Shown here: positions 8,593-16,747 of the stretch, piece after piece
Numbering within the stretch: the first letter of the stretch is position 1
Layout of the letters: every line of letters starts with the position of its first letter
DNA from: Acinetobacter baumannii
GTDB taxonomy: Bacteria > Pseudomonadota > Gammaproteobacteria > Pseudomonadales > Moraxellaceae
DNA length: 64,000 bases
Assembly: GCF_009759685.1 (NCBI RefSeq)
Contig: NZ_CP046654.1
Coordinates: forward strand, 2,294,001-2,358,000
Reading direction: 5' to 3'
Program-made: the position numbers and the translations under genes
The notes under the pieces: model-generated
What the model saw: the letters and a program-made list of their open reading frames with translations, nothing else
Database searches by the model: none
What the model was told of the DNA's origin: nothing

Positions 8593-9108
8593 ATGAAGAA
8601 TATTTTTAAATTAGTGCTGTCAGCAGCACTATTACCACTAATGGTTGCGTGTCAAGCCCAAACTGTCGACTTAACTTTCTTAGTTTATAACTACAGTACG
8701 GAAGGGCTTGGCGAAATTCAGGTCAATGGTAAAGGAAGTACTATTGCTGATGCGGCTGAACGTTTAGGTAGTATTGGGGAAGCAGGAACTGCTTGTTGTG
8801 TTCATTTAGTAGAAAACAGTGATACAGCTGATGTAAGCTTTTATACTGATCGAGGCGATGGTTATAAGCAGTATCATATTAAAGTTCCCGTAGAAAACCT
8901 CAAAGACACTCCACGCTCATATGCGGTTTTACATTATTTCCCAAATAATACGGGGGTAATAGAGGTTTCAATGCGTAGACCAAGTTTTAGAAAAGATTTA
9001 TTTGATAAAGCTCTTGGAAATAAAGCAAAAAATATTCAGTTAGATTCTCCAACAATGTGGAGAACCATTTCTGAAAATCAAGCAGCACGTATGCAATTTC
9101 CTGATTAA
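8593..9108 (+). CDS. DUF3304-like lipoprotein, probable immunity protein for the Tle1-like lipase
   Basis: A 171-residue lipoprotein. MKNIFKLVLSAALLPLMVAC ends in the lipobox LMVAC, so Cys20 would be lipidated and the protein anchored in the periplasm. The mature region has YNYSTEGLGEIQVNG, AGTACCVHL (adjacent Cys pair) and RSYAVLHYFPNN, features I associate with DUF3304 proteins found next to DUF2235 lipases in Acinetobacter T6SS loci. The ATG has only a weak SD. A truncated copy precedes it and the lipase gene begins 28 bases after it. Tle1-type lipases act in the periplasm and are typically paired with periplasmic lipoprotein immunity proteins, so immunity is the inferred role. Function untested here. 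Confidence 0.75.
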   Translation: MKNIFKLVLSAALLPLMVACQAQTVDLTFLVYNYSTEGLGEIQVNGKGSTIADAAERLGSIGEAGTACCVHLVENSDTADVSFYTDRGDGYKQYHIKVPVENLKDTPRSYAVLHYFPNNTGVIEVSMRRPSFRKDLFDKALGNKAKNIQLDSPTMWRTISENQAARMQFPD

Positions 9109-9136
9109 AAAATTTTAAAATATCAAGATAACGGTT

Positions 9137-10651
9137 ATGACTCAAGCAATACAAAATGAAACTCGTTCTGTTAGAGATATGCTTATAGCAGCTAAAGTTT
9201 TAGCAAAAGATGGTAAGGCTACAGAAAGCCCATGTAAAACTTGTCGTGTACCGGTTTGGGTTAGTTTCTTTTTTGATGGTACAGGAAATAATAAAGATGC
9301 TGATGCAGCAACTTTAAACCAGAGTAATGTTGTGGCTCTTTTTGAAGCACATAAACAAGATTCTAAAAATGGTATAGAAAAATTTTATTATGAAGGTTTA
9401 GGTACACAGTTTAGATTTGATAAATATTCAGTAGTAGACTCAGGAAAAATTACCGCTGCTGCACGAAGTTTACAAGGAAGAAAAATTGATATTACCGATG
9501 CTGAGTGGCGTAAACAAGGTTACAGTGAAAGTGGTAAGGGTGTACAAGGAGCTCTGGGGTTAGGTGTTGCATTAGGTATCAAACAACGCTTACAGAAAGC
9601 TATTTTTGAATTAGTCGATTATTTGGATAAAATTTATACGCAGAAAGGAATTACTGAAATTAATATTTCTGCTTTTGGATTTTCACGTGGTGCAACTGAA
9701 GCCCGTATTTTTATGAACTGGTTACAGCATGCACCGAATGTGACTACCCAAGGCACAGGTAGTGGTAAAAAATTATTTTATCGGGGGAAACCTTTAAAAG
9801 CAAAGTTTTTAGGTATTTTTGACACAGTAGAGTCAATTGGTAATGCTGCACAAAATAAAAATCCTGAATTATATAGAACACGTATTGAAGACTATATAGA
9901 ACATAGTATGCACTTGGTCGCGTCTCTTGAAATGCGGCAGTCTTTTCCCTTAACACCTACAGGTAAACCTACTGCAAATACTGTAAAAGGACTTATTCAT
10001 GACCAAAAGGTTTACCCAGGTGTACATTCTAATGTCGGGGGAGGTTATATGCCTATGGAACAGGCACGTATTTTAGGTTTGTCTCGTATTACTTTACATG
10101 CTATGTATAACCGTGCCTGTGCTTATGGATTAAAATTTTTTACCTTGAATGAATTAAATGCTGCGAAGCAACGTAAAATAGTTTTTACAAGGTTTTATGC
10201 TTTTGATTCCAAATGGCAACAAGATTTAAATAACTTTATGGCATATGTCAAAGGGGGAACCTCTTTTGAACAGCAAATGCAGGGCCAAATAGCGTTATAT
10301 CATCAATGGATACGCGAAGGTGGATATGCTCGTTTTATTCATCGTAAAACGAGAGAGCGAATAGGGCGAAAAGAAAAAATTACTGCCATAACAAAACTTA
10401 ATGATGGCTTGTTTGAAAATATTCGTCAGGCCCTAAATGTTTATGTACCAGAAGGCGCAAGACCGTATGATGTGATAAAAGGCAGAGATCGCAAAAGTAC
10501 TTTACCAAAAGAAGTGATTTACTATTTTGAAAATTATGTTTGTGATTCAGTAGGTGGTTTTATTGCTGAGGCCAGTGACTTCCAAGCAATTCTCAATGAT
10601 GGTAAAGCACCTAATTATTTTATCCCTAGAGGAATTGTTCGACCTACTTAA
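9137..10651 (+). CDS. T6SS DUF2235 phospholipase effector, Tle1-like
   Basis: A 504-residue protein without a signal peptide, as expected for a T6SS effector. It carries the DUF2235 hallmark WVSFFFDGTGNN (residues ~42-53), the nucleophile elbow GFSRG (residues ~178-182), a probable catalytic Asp in FLGIFDTVESIG (~230) and a probable catalytic His in VHSNVGGGY (~295-303). Tle1 enzymes use this Ser-Asp-His set to cleave membrane phospholipids of target bacteria. The vgrG, adaptor and lipoprotein genes upstream complete a self-contained cargo module. The reading frame continues open for 35 more codons after the TAA at 10649, see the separate entry. CKTC near residue 32 is a possible metal or disulfide motif. 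Confidence 0.88.
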   Translation: MTQAIQNETRSVRDMLIAAKVLAKDGKATESPCKTCRVPVWVSFFFDGTGNNKDADAATLNQSNVVALFEAHKQDSKNGIEKFYYEGLGTQFRFDKYSVVDSGKITAAARSLQGRKIDITDAEWRKQGYSESGKGVQGALGLGVALGIKQRLQKAIFELVDYLDKIYTQKGITEINISAFGFSRGATEARIFMNWLQHAPNVTTQGTGSGKKLFYRGKPLKAKFLGIFDTVESIGNAAQNKNPELYRTRIEDYIEHSMHLVASLEMRQSFPLTPTGKPTANTVKGLIHDQKVYPGVHSNVGGGYMPMEQARILGLSRITLHAMYNRACAYGLKFFTLNELNAAKQRKIVFTRFYAFDSKWQQDLNNFMAYVKGGTSFEQQMQGQIALYHQWIREGGYARFIHRKTRERIGRKEKITAITKLNDGLFENIRQALNVYVPEGARPYDVIKGRDRKSTLPKEVIYYFENYVCDSVGGFIAEASDFQAILNDGKAPNYFIPRGIVRPT

Positions 10652-10759
10652 TCCAATAAAGCAATTTGTATTATTCCTAAACAAGAAATACCGCAAAAGC
10701 AGTTTATTGATGCTTATGAACAAGCTCAACTAATAGAGAACTTTTTAAATGCATCTTAG
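10652..10759 (+). other. In-frame open stretch downstream of the lipase stop codon
   Basis: After TAA (10649-10651) the same frame stays open for 35 codons, with a balanced composition (for example IIPKQEIPQKQFIDAYEQAQ), and ends at TAG (10757-10759) inside the loop of the terminator hairpin. This is what a C-terminal tail lost to a nonsense change would look like. Chance is possible, since an A+T-rich stretch of this length is often interrupted but not always. Confidence 0.4.
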
Positions 10760-10773
10760 TGATGCATTTAAAA
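10743..10773 (+). terminator. Terminator of the T6SS cargo module
   Basis: TTTTAAATGCATC (10743-10755) pairs perfectly with GATGCATTTAAAA (10761-10773) around a 5-nt loop. The stem is 13 bp but A+T-rich and no T-run follows, so termination strength is uncertain. Confidence 0.6.
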
Positions 10774-10950
10774 TCCCTTATCTTTAAAAATAAAAAGTCC
10801 AATTGCATTGTATCTTGTATAAATACACTCTGTCTTAAAATGAACAGCTAGGTTTTTACATTAAGATCTGTTGTTATTAATGAATGGAATTTATATTAAA
10901 TTTCTGACAAAAATTTTCTAATTAAAAACCAATATTTGATAGGAAAGGTA

Positions 10951-11658
10951 ATGCCAGAGACGTCAATTCAACAAGAAACACAAAGTACATGGGCAATATG
11001 TCGAGATCCTGTTTTATTGACCATGGTGGGCGGGGCAATTGATACCATTGGCTTTATCGCGTTATTTGGTTTTTTTACTGCTCATGTGACGGGCAACTTG
11101 GTATTGGCGGGGGCTGCGTTGGTGAAGGGTGGTGCCGGTTTATGGATTAAACTTGCGGCTATTCCATTGTTTATTGTGACGGTGGTGATTACCAAACTTT
11201 TAATTGACCGTAGTCAGACCAAACACAAAACGCTGTCTTATTTATTTTTATTTGAAGCTATTTTTCTCTTTGCTTTTATGGCTGCTGGGCTTTACTTTGA
11301 GCCATTTAAAAATGCCGATTCGATTACGGTTGCAATCACAGGTGGCCTCGGTTTAATTGCTTTAGCGATTCGTAATACATCAAGCAAAACCCTTATTAAA
11401 AATATTAGCCCCAGTACCATGATGACAGGCAACACTACCCAGCTTGGGATTGATATTGCTAACTTGCTTAAAAATAATAATGCTGCCAATCGGGCAAGTT
11501 TGCTTAAAAGTGCCAGTATTGTAATTGGCTTTGTTATAGGTGCTTTGATGGGGGCGGTACTCTATGTCTATTTTGACTTTTGGAGCGTAGCGCCGTTTAT
11601 TTTACCCATACTCTATTTTTCTTATTTGGCTTCCCAGCAGAAGTTTAAACAAGCTTAA
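10951..11658 (+). CDS. YoaK/DUF1275 family membrane protein
   Basis: A 235-residue integral membrane protein with about six hydrophobic segments. It has the DUF1275 pattern: an N-terminal GGAIDTIGFIALFGFFTAHVTGN block (residues ~24-46, given to show the conserved D and T-G-N), and MMTGNTTQLGID near residue 155, where the T-G-N motif repeats. The start at 10951 has AGGAAAGG just upstream; an in-frame TTG 15 bases earlier is less likely. Members of this family are poorly characterised and no transport substrate is established. It stands alone between the T6SS module terminator and a lipase gene, with coding DNA less A+T-rich than the module, so it may mark the flank of the inserted region. Confidence 0.85.
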   Translation: MPETSIQQETQSTWAICRDPVLLTMVGGAIDTIGFIALFGFFTAHVTGNLVLAGAALVKGGAGLWIKLAAIPLFIVTVVITKLLIDRSQTKHKTLSYLFLFEAIFLFAFMAAGLYFEPFKNADSITVAITGGLGLIALAIRNTSSKTLIKNISPSTMMTGNTTQLGIDIANLLKNNNAANRASLLKSASIVIGFVIGALMGAVLYVYFDFWSVAPFILPILYFSYLASQQKFKQA

Positions 11659-11700
11659 TAAAATATACGGTCAATTTTATTTTCCAAATAAATTCCAATC

Positions 11701-11733
11701 AAAGCTGAGCCGAAATTGTTCAGGCACAGCTTT
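11701..11733 (+). terminator. Probable terminator after the YoaK-like gene
   Basis: AAAGCTG-A-GCC (11701-11711) pairs with GGC-A-CAGCTTT (11723-11733), a 10-bp stem with one internal A/A mismatch and an 11-nt loop. There is no long T-run after it. Confidence 0.45.
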
Positions 11734-11781
11734 ACAGGCATAATGTTGAGTGGGGAAATACATTCGATAAAGGAATGCACA

Positions 11782-13695
11782 ATGACAAAATCCGGCCATT
11801 ATTTAGTGCTTACAATAATGGGACTGCTGAGCGGTTGTCAGGTCATTCATTTAAAAGAAAGTAACTTAAGCAGTGCTTTAAAAAGTAAAAATGAAAGCAT
11901 TTTGACCGATAATACTCTAAGTCATCAAACCCAAAACTTGCTGTATTTGGTCAAAGAAAGTGAAACGTCTTGTCTGCAAAACTTCAATGTTTGTTTAAAT
12001 AAAATTCAGGGGTTGTCTGAAAATAGCAGTCGAGAAGAACGTTATGCGGCGCTGAGTGAAATTTATTTGGCAAAAGCTTTAGATGTTGGGCGTAGTAGCC
12101 AGTGTAATGTCACTCTTAAAAGTAACAGTTGTGTTGAGCAAGAGCTGGCATTGTTTGATAAAAGCTTGCGCTATAGCTATGTCTATTTGTTTGATTCTGA
12201 AGAGTCACCTTTTGATCGGGTATTTGACCATCGACAAAATCAGGTACGTATTTTTTATAACGTCGCCTTGTCGAAGCTCATGACCACGTATTTTAATCAT
12301 TTAAATACGCTTCATTTCCCACCTTTACTAAAAGCAGATGGGCATGAGTACCATGTCAATTTTGTTCATGCGGTAGATGTACAACACATTGAAGTCGATA
12401 CCTTTCGCTCTAGCTATAACATGAACTTTTCAGGGTTTAATACCGTCAACCGTAAGGATGGTTTAGGTGCGGAATTTATTGTGGGACGTAAGGAGCATGA
12501 TGTAAATCATGGTTTTATTTTAGATCCCGACGCTTTTTATGCTCACCAGAGTAATCCCAATATTCATTTACCACGTTTCTTTCCAGTCACGGCTATTGCT
12601 TACCCAAAACAAAAGGCCACAGCCGATCAGGTCATTGATGGGGCAGAGTTAGAAATTGCCATGTTTGACCCATACCGACAGGACCGTGTAAAAGTTGAAG
12701 GTGTGGACTATCCACTCACTGCTAACTATTCGGCGCCTTATGGGCTATGGTTATCGAAATATAATTTAGGTGCAGCAGGCTATTGGTCTTTAATTAATAA
12801 AGAAGCCAATTTGATTATGCCGCATTTATATATGCTGGAACCTTTTAACCCCAATAAAAAAATTATTGTGTTTATTCATGGTTTGGCAAGCAGCCCAGAG
12901 GCATGGGTGAGCCTAACCAACGACATTATGGGTGATGCCGAATTAAGACAAAACTACCAAGTTTGGCAGGTGTTTTATTCAACCAATATGCCAATTTTTG
13001 AAAGTCGTTTTCAGATTTATTCTTTGCTGAATCAGGCTTTTCAAAACGTTGCTAAAGACAGTTATGCCGCACACGATGCCGTATTGGTTGGGCATAGTAT
13101 GGGCGGAGTGATTAGCCGCTTGCTAGTAAGCGATGCAGATGTTTCTGATTTAGCCATGCAAAAAATGAATGAAGCACAGCTAAAGCGTTTAAAAGAAAAT
13201 CAGGTTATTCGTGAGCGTTTTCAGTTCAAAGATTTACCCTATTTTAAGCGGGTTGTTTTTGTTTCGGCGCCGCATCATGGTACTGACTACGCTGACCGAT
13301 GGTTTACCCAAATTGCTCGCCGTATTATTCGTTTACCTGCCGACTTTTTTATTGCCGTTGAAATGAGAGATGAGAAAAATACCAAACTCAGAAAAGGTTT
13401 AATTGAAAATGGAGCAAGTAATTTAAGTCGTTCTTCTAATTTTATGCAGTTGACCCAAGCCATTCAGCCATCGTCCAACGTGGTCTATCACTCAATTATG
13501 GGCAATATAAATGGCACCACAGATAAGACAAAAATGAGTGATGGGATTGTGCCTTATCAAAGTTCACATTTGGGTGGGGAGCAATCGGAGCTGATTATTA
13601 AAGGTGGGCATTCGATTCAAACTAGCCCTGAGGCAATTTTAGAATTACGCCGTATTTTACGATTGCATTTAAAGCAGTCGCCGCCTTCAAAATAG
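11782..13695 (+). CDS. Lipoprotein alpha/beta-hydrolase (esterase/lipase)
   Basis: A 637-residue protein from ATG 11782, chosen because AAAGGA lies 8-13 bases ahead and the product then starts with a lipoprotein signal, MTKSGHYLVLTIMGLLSGC, with lipobox LLSGC. The N-terminal ~350 residues are unassigned. The C-terminal part is an alpha/beta-hydrolase: the oxyanion-hole strand IVFIHGLASSPEAW (~365-380), nucleophile elbow VGHSMGG (~432-438), a region FVSAPHHGTDYADRW, and a likely catalytic His in GGHSIQTSP near the C-terminus. The combination resembles lipase/PGAP1-like hydrolases. It is probably anchored in the outer or inner membrane facing the periplasm. Substrate unknown. It converges with an amino-acid permease gene. 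Confidence 0.8.
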   Translation: MTKSGHYLVLTIMGLLSGCQVIHLKESNLSSALKSKNESILTDNTLSHQTQNLLYLVKESETSCLQNFNVCLNKIQGLSENSSREERYAALSEIYLAKALDVGRSSQCNVTLKSNSCVEQELALFDKSLRYSYVYLFDSEESPFDRVFDHRQNQVRIFYNVALSKLMTTYFNHLNTLHFPPLLKADGHEYHVNFVHAVDVQHIEVDTFRSSYNMNFSGFNTVNRKDGLGAEFIVGRKEHDVNHGFILDPDAFYAHQSNPNIHLPRFFPVTAIAYPKQKATADQVIDGAELEIAMFDPYRQDRVKVEGVDYPLTANYSAPYGLWLSKYNLGAAGYWSLINKEANLIMPHLYMLEPFNPNKKIIVFIHGLASSPEAWVSLTNDIMGDAELRQNYQVWQVFYSTNMPIFESRFQIYSLLNQAFQNVAKDSYAAHDAVLVGHSMGGVISRLLVSDADVSDLAMQKMNEAQLKRLKENQVIRERFQFKDLPYFKRVVFVSAPHHGTDYADRWFTQIARRIIRLPADFFIAVEMRDEKNTKLRKGLIENGASNLSRSSNFMQLTQAIQPSSNVVYHSIMGNINGTTDKTKMSDGIVPYQSSHLGGEQSELIIKGGHSIQTSPEAILELRRILRLHLKQSPPSK

Positions 13696-13712
13696 AATTT
13701 TTGTTTTTAGAA

Positions 13713-13742
13713 AACCACTGCTGAAATGGCTCAACAGTGGTT
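13713..13742. terminator. Bidirectional terminator between lipase and permease genes
   Basis: AACCACTG-C-TGA (13713-13724) pairs with TCA-A-CAGTGGTT (13731-13742), one mismatch, 6-nt loop. It lies between two convergent genes. On the minus strand the stem is followed by a T-rich segment (TTTTCT). Confidence 0.7.
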
Positions 13743-13749
13743 GAAATGA

Positions 13750-15084
13750 TTAATTAAGCTGGTTTTGTTTAAGTGATTTTTTATGCTCAAAGTAGCTGAT
13801 TGAAAAAATAACCAAGCCAACCAAATACAACACGCCAGACAACAGCAGTAAGTCTAAGCCTGCTGCATAGAGCAGCCAAAGTGCATAGATTGAAGCGACA
13901 CTTGCAATGGCAATATGCGGCGTGCGTTTATGACGAATGGATTCTTTAAGATAAAACGCCGATACCAGAAAATAAGGCAGCAAAATCATCACCGATGAAA
14001 TCAGTAAAAGCTGAGTGTAGTTTTTATTAAAAAAATACACGGCAATCAGAGAACCTTGCACCACAATAGTAGTTAGCCATAGTGATGAAATCGGCACATT
14101 ATTTTGGTTATTCTTTAAAAATAGTTTCGGGAAAGCACCATTTTTTGCAGCTAAATATGGAATTTCAGTGGCAAATAACGTCCAGCTTAAATAAGACGAT
14201 GAAACTGAAATAATCAAGCCGATAGTAATAATGATGGTACCCGGTAGACCGATGAGTTGCTGCAAAATGGTCGCCATAGATGGGTTGTGCATGCCTGCAA
14301 GCGCTTCACGGCTCACCACACCATAAGCCAACACTGTCACCATCACGTAAAAACTTAATGCCAGTAAAACACCTAAAATGGTCGCTTTGCCAATGTCATG
14401 ACGGTTTTTGGCACGTGATGATAAAACCACCGCACCTTCAATACCGGTAAATACCCAAAGGGTAATGAGCATTAGGTCTTTTACTTGCTGCCAAAGGGGA
14501 ACTTTTAAAGAGAAGTCATTTAAGTTGAGTTTGAACAAATCAAACTTAAAGGCAATAAAAGTAAAGAAGATAAAGACCACCATTGGAATAATTTTGGCAA
14601 TGGTTGCCAGTAAATTCACAATCGCAGCTTCCTTAATACCTCGGCTTACTAACCAGTGCACCAGCCATACAAAAATGCTTGATCCAATCAGTGAGTAGAG
14701 CGTATTACCTTCACCAAAAATAACGTGGTCTTTGCTGTCGGTAAACATGCCGACACCTGAAAAGGCAATCACTACATAACCGACAATACCAATGGTAGTA
14801 CACAACCAATAGCCCCACGCCGAGCAAAACCCGATGAGGTCTCCAAAGCCTTCGCGTGCATAGTTATAAATACCGCCATCTAGATCTGGTCGTTGACGGG
14901 TTAAATGCAACAATGAGAGAGCCAAGAAAATAATGCCGACTCCGGTAATGAGCCATGCAACAAGAAGGGCAGAGCCGTTGGCGACTTGAGCCATATTTTG
15001 GGGGAGGCTAAATACGCCTGACCCCACCATAGAACTAAATACCAGCGCTGTAAGAGACAGTAATCCGATTTTGGCAGCAGACAT
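13750..15084 (-). CDS. APC-superfamily amino acid permease/antiporter
   Basis: A 444-residue protein with about 12 membrane segments. The first one contains FSSMVGSGVFSLPQNMA, the G-S-G substrate-binding signature of APC transporters, and QRPDLDGGIYNYAREGFGD is a typical cytoplasmic loop of the basic amino-acid/polyamine antiporter branch (ArcD, AdiC, CadB relatives). The gene begins 5 bases after the stop of the homocysteine S-methyltransferase gene on the same strand, so the two are almost certainly one transcript. In E. coli a permease (MmuP) and a methyltransferase (MmuM) are similarly paired for S-methylmethionine use, although this permease looks more like the ArcD branch. Substrate therefore inferred, not shown. 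Confidence 0.85.
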   Translation of the reverse strand: MSAAKIGLLSLTALVFSSMVGSGVFSLPQNMAQVANGSALLVAWLITGVGIIFLALSLLHLTRQRPDLDGGIYNYAREGFGDLIGFCSAWGYWLCTTIGIVGYVVIAFSGVGMFTDSKDHVIFGEGNTLYSLIGSSIFVWLVHWLVSRGIKEAAIVNLLATIAKIIPMVVFIFFTFIAFKFDLFKLNLNDFSLKVPLWQQVKDLMLITLWVFTGIEGAVVLSSRAKNRHDIGKATILGVLLALSFYVMVTVLAYGVVSREALAGMHNPSMATILQQLIGLPGTIIITIGLIISVSSSYLSWTLFATEIPYLAAKNGAFPKLFLKNNQNNVPISSLWLTTIVVQGSLIAVYFFNKNYTQLLLISSVMILLPYFLVSAFYLKESIRHKRTPHIAIASVASIYALWLLYAAGLDLLLLSGVLYLVGLVIFSISYFEHKKSLKQNQLN

Positions 15085-15089
15085 GGTAT

Positions 15090-15968
15090 TTATTCTTTAA
15101 AAAATTGAGAAAGTTCAGCAATGTGTTCTGGTCCAATACCACAGCAACCGCCCACTAAACTTGCACCTGCTTGCTGCCATTGCTTAGCAAAACCTAAATA
15201 AGCTGGAGCATCTAAGTCTTTACGAATTTCATCAAGGCCATCATTAGCAGTAGCGCTTTCATCTTGCGGTGGGAAAGCGTTGGCATAAGCACCAATTTGT
15301 ACAGACTCTGGAATGAGTCCTTTAATTTCATTAATCGCTTGCAAGATCACTTCAGGTTGGCAGCAGTTAAACAATACTGCTTTGGCATTTGACTGCTTTA
15401 TAAAGTCAGCCACTTGTTGCATGTTTTCGCCAGAACGAAGTAAAGCTTGTTCTTGTTTGATTTCATCTTGCAGCGTAAATGACACCCAATAGTCTTTACC
15501 ATCTTGTGGTAATAACGCATGGACTGTTTCAACTTCTTTTAAGCAGGATTGGGTTTCAGCGAGCCAGAAATCTACCTCTGGTGCCAATGTGTTAATAATT
15601 GGCTCAGCAAGATTTTTAGCCTGTCCCGGTTGGAACAAGTCGGCGCGGTAAGAACCAAATAACGGGGGTAAGCAGCCTGCAATTTTGACATTTTTGCCGC
15701 TTTCTTTAACTGCATTTTTTGCTTGTTCAATCGCAACTTTAATTAAACGCACGCCGTCAGTTTCAAAACGTTCCTGACCAATATGAAATGGCACAACCGC
15801 ATAGTTATTGGTTGTAATGACTTCTGCACCAGCGTTGATAAAGTCGAGATGGACTTCTTTTACTGTTTCAGGTGCTTCAATGAGTGCAAGCGCAGACCAC
15901 TCTGGTTGACGAAACGGAGCGCCACGGCGAGCCAATTCACGGCCTAAACCGCCATCTAAAATTTTCAT
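15090..15968 (-). CDS. Homocysteine S-methyltransferase family protein
   Basis: A 292-residue single-domain enzyme of MmuM/YitJ N-terminal type. It begins ILDGGLGRELARRGAPF, the family's N-terminal signature. The zinc thiolate ligands are visible: Cys in LFNCCQPE and the Cys pair in VGGCCGIGPEHI near the C-terminus. Such enzymes move a methyl group from S-methylmethionine or a related sulfonium or betaine donor to homocysteine, giving methionine. Its operon partner is the permease 5 bases downstream, which may import the donor or an amino acid. No convincing SD precedes the ATG. No SAM or B12 riboswitch fold was recognised in the 216-base upstream gap. Glycine betaine made by the nearby bet genes is not a likely donor for this family member, but this is untested. 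Confidence 0.88.
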   Translation of the reverse strand: MKILDGGLGRELARRGAPFRQPEWSALALIEAPETVKEVHLDFINAGAEVITTNNYAVVPFHIGQERFETDGVRLIKVAIEQAKNAVKESGKNVKIAGCLPPLFGSYRADLFQPGQAKNLAEPIINTLAPEVDFWLAETQSCLKEVETVHALLPQDGKDYWVSFTLQDEIKQEQALLRSGENMQQVADFIKQSNAKAVLFNCCQPEVILQAINEIKGLIPESVQIGAYANAFPPQDESATANDGLDEIRKDLDAPAYLGFAKQWQQAGASLVGGCCGIGPEHIAELSQFFKE

Positions 15969-16184
15969 AAATTACAACGTAAAGGGAGAAAAATAATTCA
16001 GCTAATCTAGCGTGTAGATGAATGCTATTCAATCGCTAATATGCTCGATATATTTCAAAATAAATTAGATTGTTATGAATATTTTTTCTTAAAAGGAATT
16101 CTGTAAATGCTGTTCAGTTTTACTGATGAACTTCATGTGAAAAAGAAAATAGATATTCATGAAGTATAGAGACTAAAAATAGTC

Positions 16185-16655
16185 TTATAGCGCGCCGTAT
16201 TGCTGCCAGCTTTCACCAGTATGCTGTGTTTGATAATACGCTTTAAGTTGTTCAAGCTGCGTAAAATGTACGCCTGACCAAATCAATAAACTAATTAATA
16301 TGAGTACTTTAGATAAACTACGAACTTTACTTACTTGAGTAAAAGCCAACACAACAAAAAATAAGGCAGGTAAAAATATAAAGAACTGGATAGGGGAGAA
16401 AAATAGATGAGCCGTGCTGAAATATAACGCGACTGCGCTCATGAGCACATTTAAAACAGCACATAGTCTTTGATATTTACCGAGCTTAAATGCATAAGCT
16501 GTTATGACAAATAACACGGCTGAGCTGACATAAATAGCTGTACCGCCAATCATCCACATATAAAACCCGCTTAACAAAAGATAAGCCAGTAGCAAAACAA
16601 GCACGAGCTTAAAACAAAATGGTAAGAGGCGAGGTGATGATTTTAAAGGCGTCAT
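16185..16655 (-). CDS. Small hypothetical membrane protein
   Basis: A product of 156 residues when started at ATG 16655 (MTPLKSSPRLLPF). It has about five hydrophobic stretches (LVLVLLLAYLLLSGFYMW, an AIYVSSAVLFVITAY segment, a VLNVLMSAVALYF segment, IFLPALFFVVLAF and a last one) and is probably wholly in the inner membrane. A longer frame begins at 16715, but its ATG lies inside the terminator hairpin of the upstream mqo gene, so the shorter start is preferred. No good SD is visible for either. I do not recognise the family. It is separated from mqo by that terminator, so it is probably expressed from its own weak promoter. Confidence 0.6.
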   Translation of the reverse strand: MTPLKSSPRLLPFCFKLVLVLLLAYLLLSGFYMWMIGGTAIYVSSAVLFVITAYAFKLGKYQRLCAVLNVLMSAVALYFSTAHLFFSPIQFFIFLPALFFVVLAFTQVSKVRSLSKVLILISLLIWSGVHFTQLEQLKAYYQTQHTGESWQQYGAL

Positions 16656-16685
16656 GGCAAGTCTAAATATCTCAACAGAAGTCTT

Positions 16686-16722
16686 AAAAAAACAAAAGGA
16701 CGAATCGAAATTCATCCTTTTG
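16686..16722 (-). terminator. Rho-independent terminator of mqo
   Basis: On the minus strand a 13-position stem with one mismatch (arms 16722-16710 and 16705-16693, loop 16709-16706) is followed by seven T residues (16692-16686). It begins 26 bases after the mqo stop codon. Confidence 0.88.
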
Positions 16723-16747
16723 ATATTTTACTTATACATCATCAAAC

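Noticed and set aside
16655..16715. Longer start (ATG at 16715) for the small membrane protein
   Set aside because: This ATG lies in the stem of the mqo terminator and would add a polar stretch before the first membrane segment; kept only as an alternative.
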